DNA of 64,000 bases from JAFMJV01 sp038251965 (GCA_038251965.1 JBBSAV010000003.1:11200-75199); one strand, 5' to 3'. Numbered from the stretch's first letter, positions 52,078 through 61,714 are shown. Program-made: numbers and translations. The notes: generated by a model not told the origin, from the sequence alone.

Positions 52078-53150
52078 GTGACCGGGTCGACCTCGACCGG
52101 CGCGCCGTCCAACGCCGCCGAGCGGTGCATGGCATCGATGAGCTCGACCGTGCGAGCTGCGATCTCGCCCGGTGACTCGTTCACACCGTACCCACCGATG
52201 AGCTCGACGAAACGCGCTGGCGGCTCCTCGCAGCTGTACGCCCCCTCACCTGCCGGGACCTCTTGGGAGACATGCATGCCATCGTGACGTCGGACCTCCA
52301 GGCGCTCCCGTTCGACGTCCAGCAGCAGTACGCCGTCGCTGCCGAAGACACGCAGCTCCAGCTGGAACTTGTCGTTGTCGGGGAGCGTGGCGGCGCCGGA
52401 GATGGTGCCGATGGCACCGCCCCCGAACTCGACTGCGGCCGCGTCGTACATGTCCACGCGCGAACCGGGGCGCGTCATGAGCGCAGCCACACGGGTGGCG
52501 TGCAAGCCCGTCAACCAGAAGAGCAGCGCGCTGGAGTGACTGATCTGACCATGGGCATAGCCACCACCACGCTCGGGCAGTTGCCAGGTACCCGGATCGG
52601 GGCCGGAGATGGTGGCTTGCCATTGCTCGGGTGGCCCACCGCCCCCGGCAAAGAACCCCTTCGTGGGTGAGGCCATGTGGCACAACGCGTACTCGACCTC
52701 GCCTACCACGCCCTGGTCCATGAGGCGCTTGGCCTCGCGGATGAACGGCTTGTAGTGCCAGCCGTACGGGACGAGCAGGTGCAGACCACGCGCCCGCGCT
52801 TCATGCACCAGCTCCCACGCCTGCGCCGGATCGAGCGTCATCGGCTTCTCGCAAAGCACGTGGGCGCCACTCTGGAGTGCCGCGAGCGCATGTTCATGGT
52901 GTGCGGCGTGCGGCGAACCCACCAGGATGCCGTCGAGTCCCAGCTGCAGCAGTTCACGGTAGTCAGTGAAGGCGAACTCGAAGCCGAACTTCTCCTGCAC
53001 CTCGCGCAGCAACTGCGGATCGCGCCGGGACACGGCGACCATCTCGACATCGTCACGCGCCGCCAGGATGGGCATGTGGTTGACGGTCGCCCACCAACCG
53101 GCGCCGATGAAACCGAGCCTGACCTTGCGTCCGACCACGGGCTCCCTCAA
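52074..53150 (-). CDS. Gfo/Idh/MocA-family oxidoreductase
   Basis: 358 residues. The N-terminal Rossmann domain is RLGFIGAGWWATVNHMP, and the family Lys is in HVLCEKPMTLDPAQA. It is followed by a GFO_IDH_MocA_C-like beta domain. Acts on sugars, inositols or their acids. The start TTG 53150 overlaps the permease stop (TTGA) with GGAGG 8 nt upstream; the downstream GTG 53138 is the alternative. The track-length frame to 53663 lies inside the permease gene. Confidence 0.9.
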   Translation of the reverse strand: MREPVVGRKVRLGFIGAGWWATVNHMPILAARDDVEMVAVSRRDPQLLREVQEKFGFEFAFTDYRELLQLGLDGILVGSPHAAHHEHALAALQSGAHVLCEKPMTLDPAQAWELVHEARARGLHLLVPYGWHYKPFIREAKRLMDQGVVGEVEYALCHMASPTKGFFAGGGGPPEQWQATISGPDPGTWQLPERGGGYAHGQISHSSALLFWLTGLHATRVAALMTRPGSRVDMYDAAAVEFGGGAIGTISGAATLPDNDKFQLELRVFGSDGVLLLDVERERLEVRRHDGMHVSQEVPAGEGAYSCEEPPARFVELIGGYGVNESPGEIAARTVELIDAMHRSAALDGAPVEVDPVT

Positions 53151-54151
53151 CGAGAAGTCCTCCGGCTCATGATGGTGCTGATGCGGCCACGATAGTGGTC
53201 GAGGCCCACAGCCAGCAGCAGCACCGCGCCGCGGGTGAGGTACTGATAGAAGGCGGGGACGCGCAACAGGATGAGGCCATTGCTGAGCGTACCCAGCACC
53301 AGCACACCGAGGGCTGTCCCGAACATCGAACCGACACCACCCGACAGCGACGTCCCACCGAGCACCACGGCCGTGATGGCCGTCAACTCCACGCCGGCTC
53401 CCGCGATCGGCTGGCCCGAGCCCAATCGCGCTGTCAGGATGACGCCGCTCAGGCCGGCGAGAGCACCCGAGGTCGTGTAGAGACCGATGCGGTAGCGGGT
53501 CAGATTGATGCCTGACAGGCGAGCGGCCTCGGCATTCCCACCCATGGCGTAGATATTTCGCCCGAGTGTGGTGTAGGCAAGGACGAAGTGGCCGATGACG
53601 AAGACGAGTACGAGCACGATGATGGGATTGGGGATGCCCAGCACATTTCCGTTGCCGAGCCACGAGAACGTGGCATCGGTCGCACCCACAGCCTTGCCAC
53701 CGGCCACGATGTACGTCAGTCCCAGGAAGATCGACATCGTGGCAAGCGTCACGATCAGCGCGTTGATGCGCAGCGTGGTGATGATGAGTCCGTTCAGGAT
53801 GCCCGAGACGGCGCCCGTGGCCACCCCCGCGAACACCGCTGCGCCGGCGTTGTGCGTGGCGGTGAGGACGATGGCCGCCACCACGCCGGAGAACGCGACG
53901 ATGGACCCGACCGAGATGTCGAGGCCGCCTGAGAGCATCACGAACGTCTCACCCGCAGCCACGATCCCGACGAGGGCGACGCCGACCAATAGGTTGGCGA
54001 TATTGGCCGGCGTCAGGAAGTACTGCGAGGCGATGGCGAGGATGACACACAGGACGATGAGCGCCGTCAAGACGCCACGCTGTTCTGGCGGCAACAACCG
54101 CTGGAGCCTGGGGCGTCGGGTCCTGCTAGTGGCGGGTGGAGCCGAGCTCAT
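53147..54151 (-). CDS. sugar ABC transporter permease (RbsC/AraH family)
   Basis: 334 residues, about nine to ten membrane helices, BPD_transp_2 family. Typical: VMLSGGLDISVGSIVAFSG, GLIITTLRINALIVTLATM and the cytosolic EAARLSGINL coupling region. It overlaps the ATPase gene at 54148-54151 and the Gfo gene at 53147-53150, so translation is coupled throughout. Confidence 0.94.
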   Translation of the reverse strand: MSSAPPATSRTRRPRLQRLLPPEQRGVLTALIVLCVILAIASQYFLTPANIANLLVGVALVGIVAAGETFVMLSGGLDISVGSIVAFSGVVAAIVLTATHNAGAAVFAGVATGAVSGILNGLIITTLRINALIVTLATMSIFLGLTYIVAGGKAVGATDATFSWLGNGNVLGIPNPIIVLVLVFVIGHFVLAYTTLGRNIYAMGGNAEAARLSGINLTRYRIGLYTTSGALAGLSGVILTARLGSGQPIAGAGVELTAITAVVLGGTSLSGGVGSMFGTALGVLVLGTLSNGLILLRVPAFYQYLTRGAVLLLAVGLDHYRGRISTIMSRRTSR

Positions 54152-55671
54152 GCGGTGATGTCCAGGGCTGCAGGAGCGATCACGGGAGCGATCACCGGAA
54201 CCATCGCCAAGGTCAAGATCTCCTCCTCGGTAACTGTCGCACCGGCGAGCTCGCCGGTCATCGATCCGTCGCGCATGACGATGATCCTGTCGGCCAGGCC
54301 GATGACCTCGACCAGCTCGGACGAGATAAGGACGATGGCCATGCCCGAGGCTGCCAACTCCTCGATCAGGGCATAGATCTCGCTCTTCGCGCCGATGTCG
54401 ATACCCCGGGTCGGCTCATCGAGGATGAGCACGCGGGGACGCATCGCAAGGGCGCGGGCAAGCACGACCTTCTGCTGGTTGCCGCCGCTCAGATTGACGA
54501 CCAGCACGTCGCGGTCGGGGGTCTTGATGCGCAGGTCGCGGACGTAGCTGTCCACCAGCTCTGCCTCTCGTCCGCGGTCGATGTAGCCAAAGCGGGCCAA
54601 GCGACCCTGCGACGTCAGGGCCACGTTCTCCGCCACGGAGCGCTGCAGGACGAGCGCATCACGCTTGCGGTCTTCAGGGCACAGTGCGATGCCGGCCCGG
54701 ATGGCGTCGCCCGGTCCCGAGATGGCGAGCTCCCGCCCATCCACCGCGACGCTCCCCGCCACGATGGGGTCGAGCCCGTAGATGGCGCGCGCGAGGGCAC
54801 TTCGACCGGATCCCATCAGGCCCGCGACGCCGACGACCTCCGCGCCACGCACGCTGAAGCTGACGTCAGCGATGCGTTCGGTCGTCAGCCCCTTGACCTC
54901 GAGCATGGGCGTACCCAGGTCGCGTTCGGTGTGCGCGAAGAGCCGGTCGACGTCGCGCCCGACCATCATGCGGATGAGCGCTTGTTCGTCGGTCGCGGCA
55001 GTCTCGACGGTACCCACGTGTCGGCCGTCTCGGAGGATGGTGATGCGGTCACTGAGGGTCATCACCTCGGCCAGTCGGTGGGACACGTAGATGATGGCGA
55101 CATCATCCTCACGCAAACGCCGGAGGACGCTGAAGAGATGGTCCACCTCCCGGCTCGAGAGCGAGGAACTGGGCTCGTCAAGGGCGAGGATGCGAGCGTT
55201 CGCGGCGAGCGCCTTGCCGATCTCGACCATCTGCCGCTGGGCCGTGCTGAGGTCGGACAGCAGGTCGTCGGGAGCGAAGGTCGCCCCAAGGCGCTCGATC
55301 TCTCGCTCAGCCATCGCGTTCAACTTGCGTCGGTCAAGGATCAACCCTCGTCGAGGGAGACGACCGACGAAGAGGTTCTCGGCGACGCTCACGCCGGGCA
55401 CCAGGTTGGGCTCCTGATAGATCACCCTGATGCCGTGCTCCAGGGCCACATGGGGAGTCGCCAACTCCACCTTGATACCGGCCACGATGGTCTCGCCCGA
55501 CTCGGGCGTGTGGTCACCACCGAGGATACGCAGCAACGTGGACTTCCCTGCGCCGTTCTCGCCCATCAGGGCATGGATCTCACCGCCTCGCACGGCGAAC
55601 GAGACGTCCTCAAGGGCACGCACGCCGGGGAAGTCCTTGGTGATGGCCTCGAAGGCGATGGCATCGCTCAT
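54148..55671 (-). CDS. sugar ABC transporter ATPase, duplicated (RbsA/AraG family)
   Basis: 507 residues, two ATPase domains. The first has Walker A MGENGAGKSTLL, a signature-like DLSTAQRQMVEIGKAL (degenerate in LSGGQ) and ALDEPSSSL. The second has VAGLMGSGRSALARAI, VNLSGGNQQKVVLARAL and ILDEPTRGID, as in RbsA/AraG. ATG 55671 with AAGGA 6 nt upstream is preferred to 55686. It follows the binding-protein gene by 66 bp. Confidence 0.94.
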   Translation of the reverse strand: MSDAIAFEAITKDFPGVRALEDVSFAVRGGEIHALMGENGAGKSTLLRILGGDHTPESGETIVAGIKVELATPHVALEHGIRVIYQEPNLVPGVSVAENLFVGRLPRRGLILDRRKLNAMAEREIERLGATFAPDDLLSDLSTAQRQMVEIGKALAANARILALDEPSSSLSSREVDHLFSVLRRLREDDVAIIYVSHRLAEVMTLSDRITILRDGRHVGTVETAATDEQALIRMMVGRDVDRLFAHTERDLGTPMLEVKGLTTERIADVSFSVRGAEVVGVAGLMGSGRSALARAIYGLDPIVAGSVAVDGRELAISGPGDAIRAGIALCPEDRKRDALVLQRSVAENVALTSQGRLARFGYIDRGREAELVDSYVRDLRIKTPDRDVLVVNLSGGNQQKVVLARALAMRPRVLILDEPTRGIDIGAKSEIYALIEELAASGMAIVLISSELVEVIGLADRIIVMRDGSMTGELAGATVTEEEILTLAMVPVIAPVIAPAALDITA

Positions 55672-55737
55672 GGCTGTCCTTGTCATGAAGGGATCCGCCG
55701 TCGCGGCATGGCCACGGCGGCGGATCCCCGCAGATAC

Positions 55738-56739
55738 CTAGCTTCCGAAGACCTCAGCCGCGTTGTCCGCGGTCACCTTGATGCCATCCTGGAGTTGCTC
55801 CAGGGGGATCTCGGTGCCGTTCACGACGTAGTCGTAGATCGCCTGGACGCCCACCGCTCCGTGCTTGCGGGAGTCGACATAGAGGCTTCCGCAGTAGCCG
55901 GCCGACTGCTTCTCGAGCATCTCGATCTTGGCCAGCGCGCCGTCACCCAGGCCGACACCACACGAGTCGGCATCCTTGCCGGCCGCCTCCAGGGCACGGA
56001 CGGCGCCCACGACGCCTTCTTCGTTGCATGAGTACACGAGCCAGTGCGTGACGTCCGGATTGGCCGTCAGCAGGCCCTGCATGGCGAGCAGGCCACCGTC
56101 GGTGTTGGCACCCTCATAGTCCACCTCGACGATGGCGTCCTCAGAAAGGCCAGGGACACCTTCGAGGATGGCGGCCTTCGAGGCATCGGTGCGCTGGTTG
56201 CAGACGTCCAGCGTGCTGAAGGTCAGGGCTGCGACCTTGAGGGAGTTGGGATCCGCGGGATCGAACCAGCCGCCATCGTTAGCGAACCCTGCCAGCATGG
56301 TGCCCACGTCCGTGCCGATCTGGGCCGTGTTCATGCCCACGAACGGCGCCGGATCGCCGTTGGCATCGACGATCGAGTCATCGATGGCGATGAGCGGGAT
56401 GCCTGCGGCCCTGGCCTTCTCGATGACGCCGGCGCCCAGTTGCTGGTCAGGCACCACCATGAGGATGCCGCTGGCGCCCTCGGTGATGGCATTGTCGAGG
56501 TTGGCCGACATGACATTGGGGTCGAACTGGTTGTCGAGGGTGACGACCTTGATGCCGAGTTCGGCACCCTTGTCTTCTGCCCCCTTGGCCTCGTTCTGGA
56601 ACCATCCCTGGTCCATGCGCTTATAGAGCCCATAGACCACGACGTCCTCGCCTGAGGCGTCCTGGGCCGCGACCGGGATAGCCGAAGCGGCGATGGCGAT
56701 GGAAGCCAGTGCCACTGCGAACCGTTGGTATCGTTTCAT
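55738..56739 (-). CDS. sugar ABC transporter substrate-binding protein (AraF-like)
   Basis: 333 residues with a signal peptide (FAVALASIAIAASAIPVAAQD, cut after VAA). It is a Peripla_BP_4-type protein whose line of motifs matches L-arabinose-binding protein AraF (WFQNEAKGAE, PDQQLGAGVIEKAR, LIAIDDSIVDANG, THWLVYSCNEEGVVGAVRALE). Ligand therefore probably arabinose, galactose or a related sugar. ATG 56739 has GGAG 9 nt upstream; ATG 56754 is in frame. First gene of the transporter part of the operon. Confidence 0.9.
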   Translation of the reverse strand: MKRYQRFAVALASIAIAASAIPVAAQDASGEDVVVYGLYKRMDQGWFQNEAKGAEDKGAELGIKVVTLDNQFDPNVMSANLDNAITEGASGILMVVPDQQLGAGVIEKARAAGIPLIAIDDSIVDANGDPAPFVGMNTAQIGTDVGTMLAGFANDGGWFDPADPNSLKVAALTFSTLDVCNQRTDASKAAILEGVPGLSEDAIVEVDYEGANTDGGLLAMQGLLTANPDVTHWLVYSCNEEGVVGAVRALEAAGKDADSCGVGLGDGALAKIEMLEKQSAGYCGSLYVDSRKHGAVGVQAIYDYVVNGTEIPLEQLQDGIKVTADNAAEVFGS

Positions 56740-56824
56740 GTTGTCGTTCTCCATGTGGTGGCTGCGTGTCGATGGGTCATGCCGTCGATCCGGCCCGCGA
56801 CAAGCGCTGCCGGGGCGCGATGGC

Positions 56825-57787
56825 TCAATCCGATAGGTGCCAGGCCACCTCCCTTCGGTCAGCACGGGTCCGCAAGACCAAGCCGCGGCGTTCCAGCCTC
56901 TCAAGGTGGCCCAAGAGCGGATAGCAGAGGTATTGGCTGGCGGGATCGGGCCAGTCGCCGAGATCGGGCCCAAGTCGGACGGTGAGATCGGCGAGCCTGA
57001 GCGGCGCGTCGTCTTGCAGCGCGCGGAGGAGGACGTCATCGACTCGGTCGATGTAGGCGCGGCTGCCATCGAGAAAGCCGCTGACGGCCGGCCCTTGGTA
57101 CACCGGATAGTGGCTAGTGAGCAGGCGCTCGATGGCCATGCCCTGGAAGCGCTCGATGGTGGCCTGGTATGACTCCAGGTAGCGGTAGGTGGGCGGGAAC
57201 GCGGGCGCTCCGTCGGCCAGAAGGACAGCATCCCAGAGCACCGCATCGCCGATGGCCAACGACTGGCTCCGAGGATCCCACACACTGATGCTGCCGAGCG
57301 AGTGCCCGGGCGTATGCAGAACTTCCACGTGCCAGCCACCGCCGAGGTGCAGCCGCTCGCCGCCCGTGATCCCGATGTCGACTGGCGCGGCCTCGGCGTT
57401 CTCGCGGATCCAGGCCTTGGTCTCGTCGGTGTCGTCGAGTCCATGCTCGGCCGCGAACTCCCCGTAGCGCAGGGTGATCATCCGCTCCAGGTCTTCGATC
57501 ATGGGGCGGTCGAGCTCCCCACACATCAGGGTCACCGACGGGACCGCCGCACGCAGTGCCGCGTTGCCGCCCATGTGGTCGTAGTCCGAGTGCGTGTTGA
57601 TGGCGTAGCGGATGCGCTCGGGGACATGATCGATGGAGTCGAGATACGGCAGCAGCGTACCCTCGATGTCCGGCGCCAGACCCGTGTCGATCAGCAACGA
57701 CGCGTCGCTTCCGACCAGCAGATAGAGCGCGTTGAAGCGGTCGCCCAGTGGCGCCTCGATGCGATGGATCCCTTGGCTGATCTCCAT
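56825..57787 (-). CDS. metallo-beta-lactamase-fold hydrolase
   Basis: 320 residues. The metal-binding THSDYDHMGG (HxHxDH with Ser in place of the second His, HSDYDH), His in VLHTPGHSLGS and Asp in LAIGDAVLW are visible, then a His in LLTSHYPVYQG. The C-terminal ~80 residues look like a winged-helix, as in several MBL-fold thioesterases and glyoxalase-like enzymes. GAGGGAG lies 6 nt before ATG 57787. It lies between the CoA enzymes and the transporter genes; a thioester hydrolase is possible but unproven. Confidence 0.82.
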   Translation of the reverse strand: MEISQGIHRIEAPLGDRFNALYLLVGSDASLLIDTGLAPDIEGTLLPYLDSIDHVPERIRYAINTHSDYDHMGGNAALRAAVPSVTLMCGELDRPMIEDLERMITLRYGEFAAEHGLDDTDETKAWIRENAEAAPVDIGITGGERLHLGGGWHVEVLHTPGHSLGSISVWDPRSQSLAIGDAVLWDAVLLADGAPAFPPTYRYLESYQATIERFQGMAIERLLTSHYPVYQGPAVSGFLDGSRAYIDRVDDVLLRALQDDAPLRLADLTVRLGPDLGDWPDPASQYLCYPLLGHLERLERRGLVLRTRADRREVAWHLSD

Positions 57788-57816
57788 GGCGATCTCCCTC
57801 TCGCGGTGGAAATTCG

Positions 57817-58599
57817 TTAGCGTCCCTTGAAGTCCGGTGCTCGTTTCTCGGTGAAGGCACGGATGCCCTCCTGAGCATCCTCGGTGGTGAAGCAATAGGC
57901 GAAGAGGTCGTTTTCCCAGCGTAATCCAGTGTCGACCCCGGTGTTCTCTGACATCCGCACGAGATGCTTGGTGACCTGCAGCGCGATGGGCGCGTTGGCA
58001 GCGATGCGATCGGCTAGCGCGTCCACCGCCGACTCGAGCTCGTCATCGGGGACGACCTGCTGCACCAAGCCGTCGGCCCGCGCTTCGGCAGCGCTCACCG
58101 GGTCGCCGGTCAGGGCCATCTCCATGGCCTTGCCATAGCCCACCAGTCGGGGCAGCAGTTGGGTGTTACCGGCACCACCGTTCCAGCCGAGCTTGATCTC
58201 GCCGGCCGCGAACTTGGCCGTCTCCGAAGCGACGCGGATGTCACAGGACAGGGCCAGCTCCAGACCGCCACCGATGCAGTAGCCACGCACTGCCGCGATG
58301 AGCGGCTTGCGGATGGACCACACCGCGCTGCAGTAATCCTTGCGGTTGCGTAGCTGGAAGTTGGTGCCGTAGTCATCGAGGACCTTCACGTCACTGCCGG
58401 CCGAGAAGGCACGCTCGCCGGTCCCCGTCAGGATGGCGACGCGCACCGCATCGTCCCGGTTGATCTCCTCGGCGATCTCGAAGAGTTGACGACCCATGGC
58501 CGCGGTCACGGTATTGAGCTTGTCGGGCCGTCGCAGGGTGATCCGCGCGATGGCGCCGTCGACCACATAGACCAGGTCCTCGGAGCTGAGCTGGGTCAT
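57817..58599 (-). CDS. enoyl-CoA hydratase/isomerase family protein
   Basis: 260 residues, crotonase fold. The CoA-binding loop is FSAGSDVKVLDD and the oxyanion-hole helix GYCIGGGLELALSCD, with LGWNGGAGNTQLLPRLVG further on. One catalytic position expected as Glu in hydratases appears replaced by Asn/Gly (LGWNGG in place of LGxxPG), so the exact reaction is open. GGAGG lies 7 nt before ATG 58599. It follows the CoA-transferase gene by 13 bp. Confidence 0.88.
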   Translation of the reverse strand: MTQLSSEDLVYVVDGAIARITLRRPDKLNTVTAAMGRQLFEIAEEINRDDAVRVAILTGTGERAFSAGSDVKVLDDYGTNFQLRNRKDYCSAVWSIRKPLIAAVRGYCIGGGLELALSCDIRVASETAKFAAGEIKLGWNGGAGNTQLLPRLVGYGKAMEMALTGDPVSAAEARADGLVQQVVPDDELESAVDALADRIAANAPIALQVTKHLVRMSENTGVDTGLRWENDLFAYCFTTEDAQEGIRAFTEKRAPDFKGR

Positions 58600-58612
58600 G
58601 TTCGCCTCCGCA

Positions 58613-59827
58613 TCAGATGGCCCCGGCGTCCCGCATCGCGGCGATGCGCTCAGGGGAGTAGCCAAGGTCGTCGGCAAGCACCGCCTCGGTGTGCTCGCCG
58701 AGGAGCGGTGGAGCGGTCCGCACGGTGGGTGGCGTCTCGGACATGCGCAGCGGCGGTGACGGCATGCGCAGCTCGCCATGCGTGGGGTGCTGGACCGACG
58801 TCAGCATGCCCGTCGCTCGGACATGTGGGTCGGCCTCCAGTGCTGCGTAGTCATACACGGGGCCACACCACAGCTTGTGGTCGTCGAAGATGGCTTGCCA
58901 ATCGGCCGTGGTGCGAGTGGGGATGATGGCTTCGACGATCTCGTACACCTCATCTCGGTGCCTGACGCCGTCATCCCAGTCGGTCATGGCCCGCAAGCGG
59001 TCGTCGTCGAGAGCCTCGCCGAGCACGTCAAGAGGCACCTGGGCGATGGTCATCCAGCCATCCGCGGTGCGATAGACGCCGTAGGGTGCGGTCACCCACG
59101 CGTGCGCCGAGGGTGCGTGGGTGCGCTCCGGCATCAGTCCCAGGTTGAGGTACGTGGTCAGCTCCTGTGCCTGGCAGTCCATGACCACCGCGAGCATGCT
59201 GACTTCCACCTTCTGTCCGCGGCCGATACGTTCGCGCGCGAGCAATGCGCTGAGGATACCCATGCCGGCCTGGTAGCCGGTCATGGTGTCGGCTGCCCAC
59301 AACGGCCCCGGCGTGGGCCGATCTTCGCTGGAGCCGACCGAGAAGAGCGAGCCGCTGTAGCCCTGTACGACCAGGTCCTGGCCCGGCCGGCCCGCGTATG
59401 GCCCCGTCTCACCGTAGCCTGAGATCGAGCAGTAGACGAGGCGTGGGTTGATCGAGCTGAGCTTGTCGTAGCCGGCGCCGATCCGCTCGGCGGTGCCGAC
59501 ACGGTAATTCTGGATGAAGACGTCGGCGCTCTCCACCAACTCGTAGAACGCTGCCTGACCCTGGGGATGCTTGAGGTTGAGCGTGACGCTGCGCTTGTTG
59601 CGGTTGAGCCCGAGATAGGCCGTGGTTTCGCCATTGACATAGGCATTGGCGAAACCGTGAGTGCGCGTCCAGTCACCCGTCCCGGGCGGCTCGATCTTGA
59701 GCACGTCCGCACCCAGGTCGGCCAGGCGCATCGTGCAGATGGGCCCTGACAGCATCTGCGTCGCATCGAGCACGCGGATGCCGGCAAGTGCGCCCGCCGG
59801 TTCCGGCGCGTGAGTCGAATCGTTCAC
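58613..59827 (-). CDS. family III CoA-transferase (CaiB/BaiF)
   Basis: 404 residues. Conserved blocks: VLDATQMLSGPICTMRLADLG, VLKIEPPGTGDWTRT, the LNRNKRSVTLNLKHPQGQ stretch, the catalytic Asp in RPGQDLVVQGYSG, and the C-terminal substrate-side domain. It moves CoA between carboxylic acids. GTG 59827 overlaps the GH88/105 stop (GTGA). A CoA-transferase and an enoyl-CoA hydratase are unexpected in a sugar operon. Confidence 0.92.
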   Translation of the reverse strand: MNDSTHAPEPAGALAGIRVLDATQMLSGPICTMRLADLGADVLKIEPPGTGDWTRTHGFANAYVNGETTAYLGLNRNKRSVTLNLKHPQGQAAFYELVESADVFIQNYRVGTAERIGAGYDKLSSINPRLVYCSISGYGETGPYAGRPGQDLVVQGYSGSLFSVGSSEDRPTPGPLWAADTMTGYQAGMGILSALLARERIGRGQKVEVSMLAVVMDCQAQELTTYLNLGLMPERTHAPSAHAWVTAPYGVYRTADGWMTIAQVPLDVLGEALDDDRLRAMTDWDDGVRHRDEVYEIVEAIIPTRTTADWQAIFDDHKLWCGPVYDYAALEADPHVRATGMLTSVQHPTHGELRMPSPPLRMSETPPTVRTAPPLLGEHTEAVLADDLGYSPERIAAMRDAGAI

Positions 59828-60873
59828 GTCAGACCTGCCCTCACTCGCTCTGCTGCCGCCCGAAGAGCGGCACCCTGGCCCCACCAGTTGATCTCAGTCG
59901 GTAGCGTGCGGTAGTACAACGGGTCCTCGACGTGGTTGATGGCGGCGTGGGTCCAGGCGGAGACTCCGAAGAAGCGACCCTCGTCGTCGTAGTACGGCAG
60001 GGCCGCCATCCAGGCGCGTTCGGCAGCCTCACCGTACCGCTCAGGCAACAGGCCCAGCCGGCGCGCCTTGGTGAACGCAGCTCCGAGCATGGCCGTGCAC
60101 GACGACTCGAGGTAGGCCTCACGATCGTGCAGCTGGGTGCGCCACAGGCCATTGGGCTGTTGGACATCGGCGATCGCTTCGGCCAGCGACTCGAACTCCG
60201 CCACCAACGCCGCACGGTCGGACATCCGTGCGGGCATGAGCTCGATCGCATCGACCATGCCCAGGAGGGCCCAGGCGTTACCTCGACCCCAGCCGTAGCC
60301 GCGGATGAGCCCGTTGGCTGATTCATACGAGTGCGCCAGGAACGGGCCTCCGTCGCTCGACAGCGCGGCCGTGTGGCTACTCCAGACCGAGACCGCGTGG
60401 GCACGATGAGCATCCTCGCCCGTCATATCGGCCAGCCGCAGCAGGAACGATGGCTCGTGATAGATGGTGTCGACCCAGCAACTGTGGCGGACCGTGCCCG
60501 CGTCCGGCCGATAGAGTGGCAGCCCGGCCTCCGTATGTGGCGCATCGCGGAGCCAGGCTGCAAGGCGCTCGGCGGCCTCAAGGAACGAGTCCTGACTATC
60601 TGGATCGGGCAGTCGTAACAGCGCCGCGCCGGGCGTGAGGTGATCCATCCAGCCCAGGGGGCGCTTGGCCCAGCGCCGATAGAAGCCTGCCACGAATTCG
60701 CGATAGCGTGGCGATCCCAACAACTCGGATGCGTCGAGCAAGCCATCGATGGCGATGGCGTCGCCCCACTGCCAGACACTGAAGTCGAACGCCAGCGTGC
60801 GATCCGCGACACGTGCCAGCAGTTCACGTGCCGTGGGCCGGTCAGAGAGCGGCGAGCCCGCGGCGTCAGTCAT
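59824..60873 (-). CDS. GH88/GH105-family unsaturated glycuronyl hydrolase-like protein
   Basis: 349 residues, (alpha/alpha)6 barrel. The catalytic Asp is in SCWVDTIYHEP (YteR-type WVD), and GYGWGRGNAWALLGMVDAIE matches the family second half. It probably hydrolyses unsaturated galacturonyl (or rhamnogalacturonan) oligosaccharides left by lyases. There is no signal peptide, so it acts in the cytosol on imported sugar. It overlaps the regulator gene by 4 bp (ATGA). Confidence 0.88.
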   Translation of the reverse strand: MTDAAGSPLSDRPTARELLARVADRTLAFDFSVWQWGDAIAIDGLLDASELLGSPRYREFVAGFYRRWAKRPLGWMDHLTPGAALLRLPDPDSQDSFLEAAERLAAWLRDAPHTEAGLPLYRPDAGTVRHSCWVDTIYHEPSFLLRLADMTGEDAHRAHAVSVWSSHTAALSSDGGPFLAHSYESANGLIRGYGWGRGNAWALLGMVDAIELMPARMSDRAALVAEFESLAEAIADVQQPNGLWRTQLHDREAYLESSCTAMLGAAFTKARRLGLLPERYGEAAERAWMAALPYYDDEGRFFGVSAWTHAAINHVEDPLYYRTLPTEINWWGQGAALRAAAERVRAGLT

Positions 60874-61667
60874 GCGGATCTCTGTTCGCCGGACGTGACC
60901 TGCTTGTCGGACGTGACCTGCTGGTCGGACGTGACCTGCTGGTCGCCTCCGATGATCGACTCGATGTCCACCAGGGCTTGCCGCAGCAACCCGGCCATCG
61001 CAGCCGCGCTTTCTGTGGCGTCGTGCGCTGCGATGGCGTCGATGACTCGGAGATGGGCCGGCATCGCCCGCACGCTCGCCTCTCGCTCCCGGGTCGTGAT
61101 GTCGCGACTCGCGATCAGCCCCTCCGAGATGGAGCGCTTGATCTGGATCAGGAGCGGGTTGGCGGCAGCAAGAAAGATCTCGTCGTGCAACCGAAGGTCG
61201 GCCTGACGGTAGGCGTGGGGGTCATCCATACCCCCCTCCATCTGGGCATAGCACACGCGCATGTGATCGATATGGTCCGGCGTGGCCCGCTCGGCGGCGA
61301 GTCTGGCTGCGGTCGTCTCGATGGCCATGCGGACCTCCGAAAGGTCACGGAAGAAGGTGACATCCGGGCCTGCGGACCGCTGCCAGGCGATGACCTCCGG
61401 GTCGATCAGATCCCAGTCCAGCCGTTCGCGCACACGTGTGCCGGCGCGCTGGCGCGATTCGACCAGTCCCTTCTCGGCAAGCACTCGGGTGGCTTCCCGC
61501 ACGACCGTACGGCTCACGCCAAGCTCATCGGCGAGTGAGTCCGCTTTGGGCAGGACCGCTCCACTCGAGTAGTGCCCTGCCACGATCCGCGAGCCAAGCT
61601 CAGAGACCACTTGGGAGTGGATGCCTCGCCGGCGAAAGGTTTCCGAACGCCTTGCGTTATAAATCAT
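60870..61667 (-). CDS. GntR-family regulator, FadR subfamily
   Basis: 265 residues. The winged helix is at ~15-80 (SGAVLPKADSLADELGVSRTV, REATRVLAEKGLVE) and the all-helical FCD domain with metal ligands follows (LRLHDEIFLAAANPLL; later His in PAHLRVIDAI). FCD members often bind uronates or sugar acids, as UxuR and ExuR do. The C-terminus has three QQVTSD-like units from an 18-bp tandem repeat. ATG 61667 is 8 nt after TAAAAT, so the mRNA is probably leaderless. It heads the long catabolic operon and faces a second hydrolase gene. Confidence 0.9.
   Translation of the reverse strand: MIYNARRSETFRRRGIHSQVVSELGSRIVAGHYSSGAVLPKADSLADELGVSRTVVREATRVLAEKGLVESRQRAGTRVRERLDWDLIDPEVIAWQRSAGPDVTFFRDLSEVRMAIETTAARLAAERATPDHIDHMRVCYAQMEGGMDDPHAYRQADLRLHDEIFLAAANPLLIQIKRSISEGLIASRDITTREREASVRAMPAHLRVIDAIAAHDATESAAAMAGLLRQALVDIESIIGGDQQVTSDQQVTSDKQVTSGEQRSA
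60890..60943. repeat. 18-bp in-frame tandem repeat in the FadR-type regulator gene
   Basis: Three units of CGGACGTGACCTGCTGGT (first one with T for G near the end) at 60890-60907, 60908-60925 and 60926-60943. They add repeated hydrophilic residues at the C-terminus. Confidence 0.85.
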
Positions 61668-61680
61668 TAATCAGTATTTT
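61652..61680 (+). promoter_or_regulatory. candidate promoter of the second hydrolase gene (TTGCGT-17-TATTTT)
   Basis: TTGCGT (61652-61657), a 17-bp spacer and TATTTT (61675-61680) with a GAGG site before ATG 61715. It overlaps the divergent FadR start, so one regulator site could serve both directions. Confidence 0.45.
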
Positions 61681-61706
61681 ATGTCTTATCGACTCACGGG
61701 TGTCAA
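61676..61706 (-). promoter_or_regulatory. candidate promoter of the FadR-type gene (TTGACA and TAAAAT)
   Basis: On the minus strand a perfect TTGACA (61701-61706) lies 19 bp before TAAAAT (61676-61681), which ends 8 nt before ATG 61667. The 19-bp spacing is long; CATAAA at 17 bp is an alternative -10. The 47-bp intergenic strip is clearly AT-rich. Confidence 0.5.
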
Positions 61707-61714
61707 GAGGCAAC

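Noticed and set aside
52074..53663. 529-residue Gfo/Idh/MocA frame
   Set aside because: The N-terminal extra part is antisense-free but lies within the permease gene in another frame and has no homology; TTG 53150 with GGAGG is preferred.
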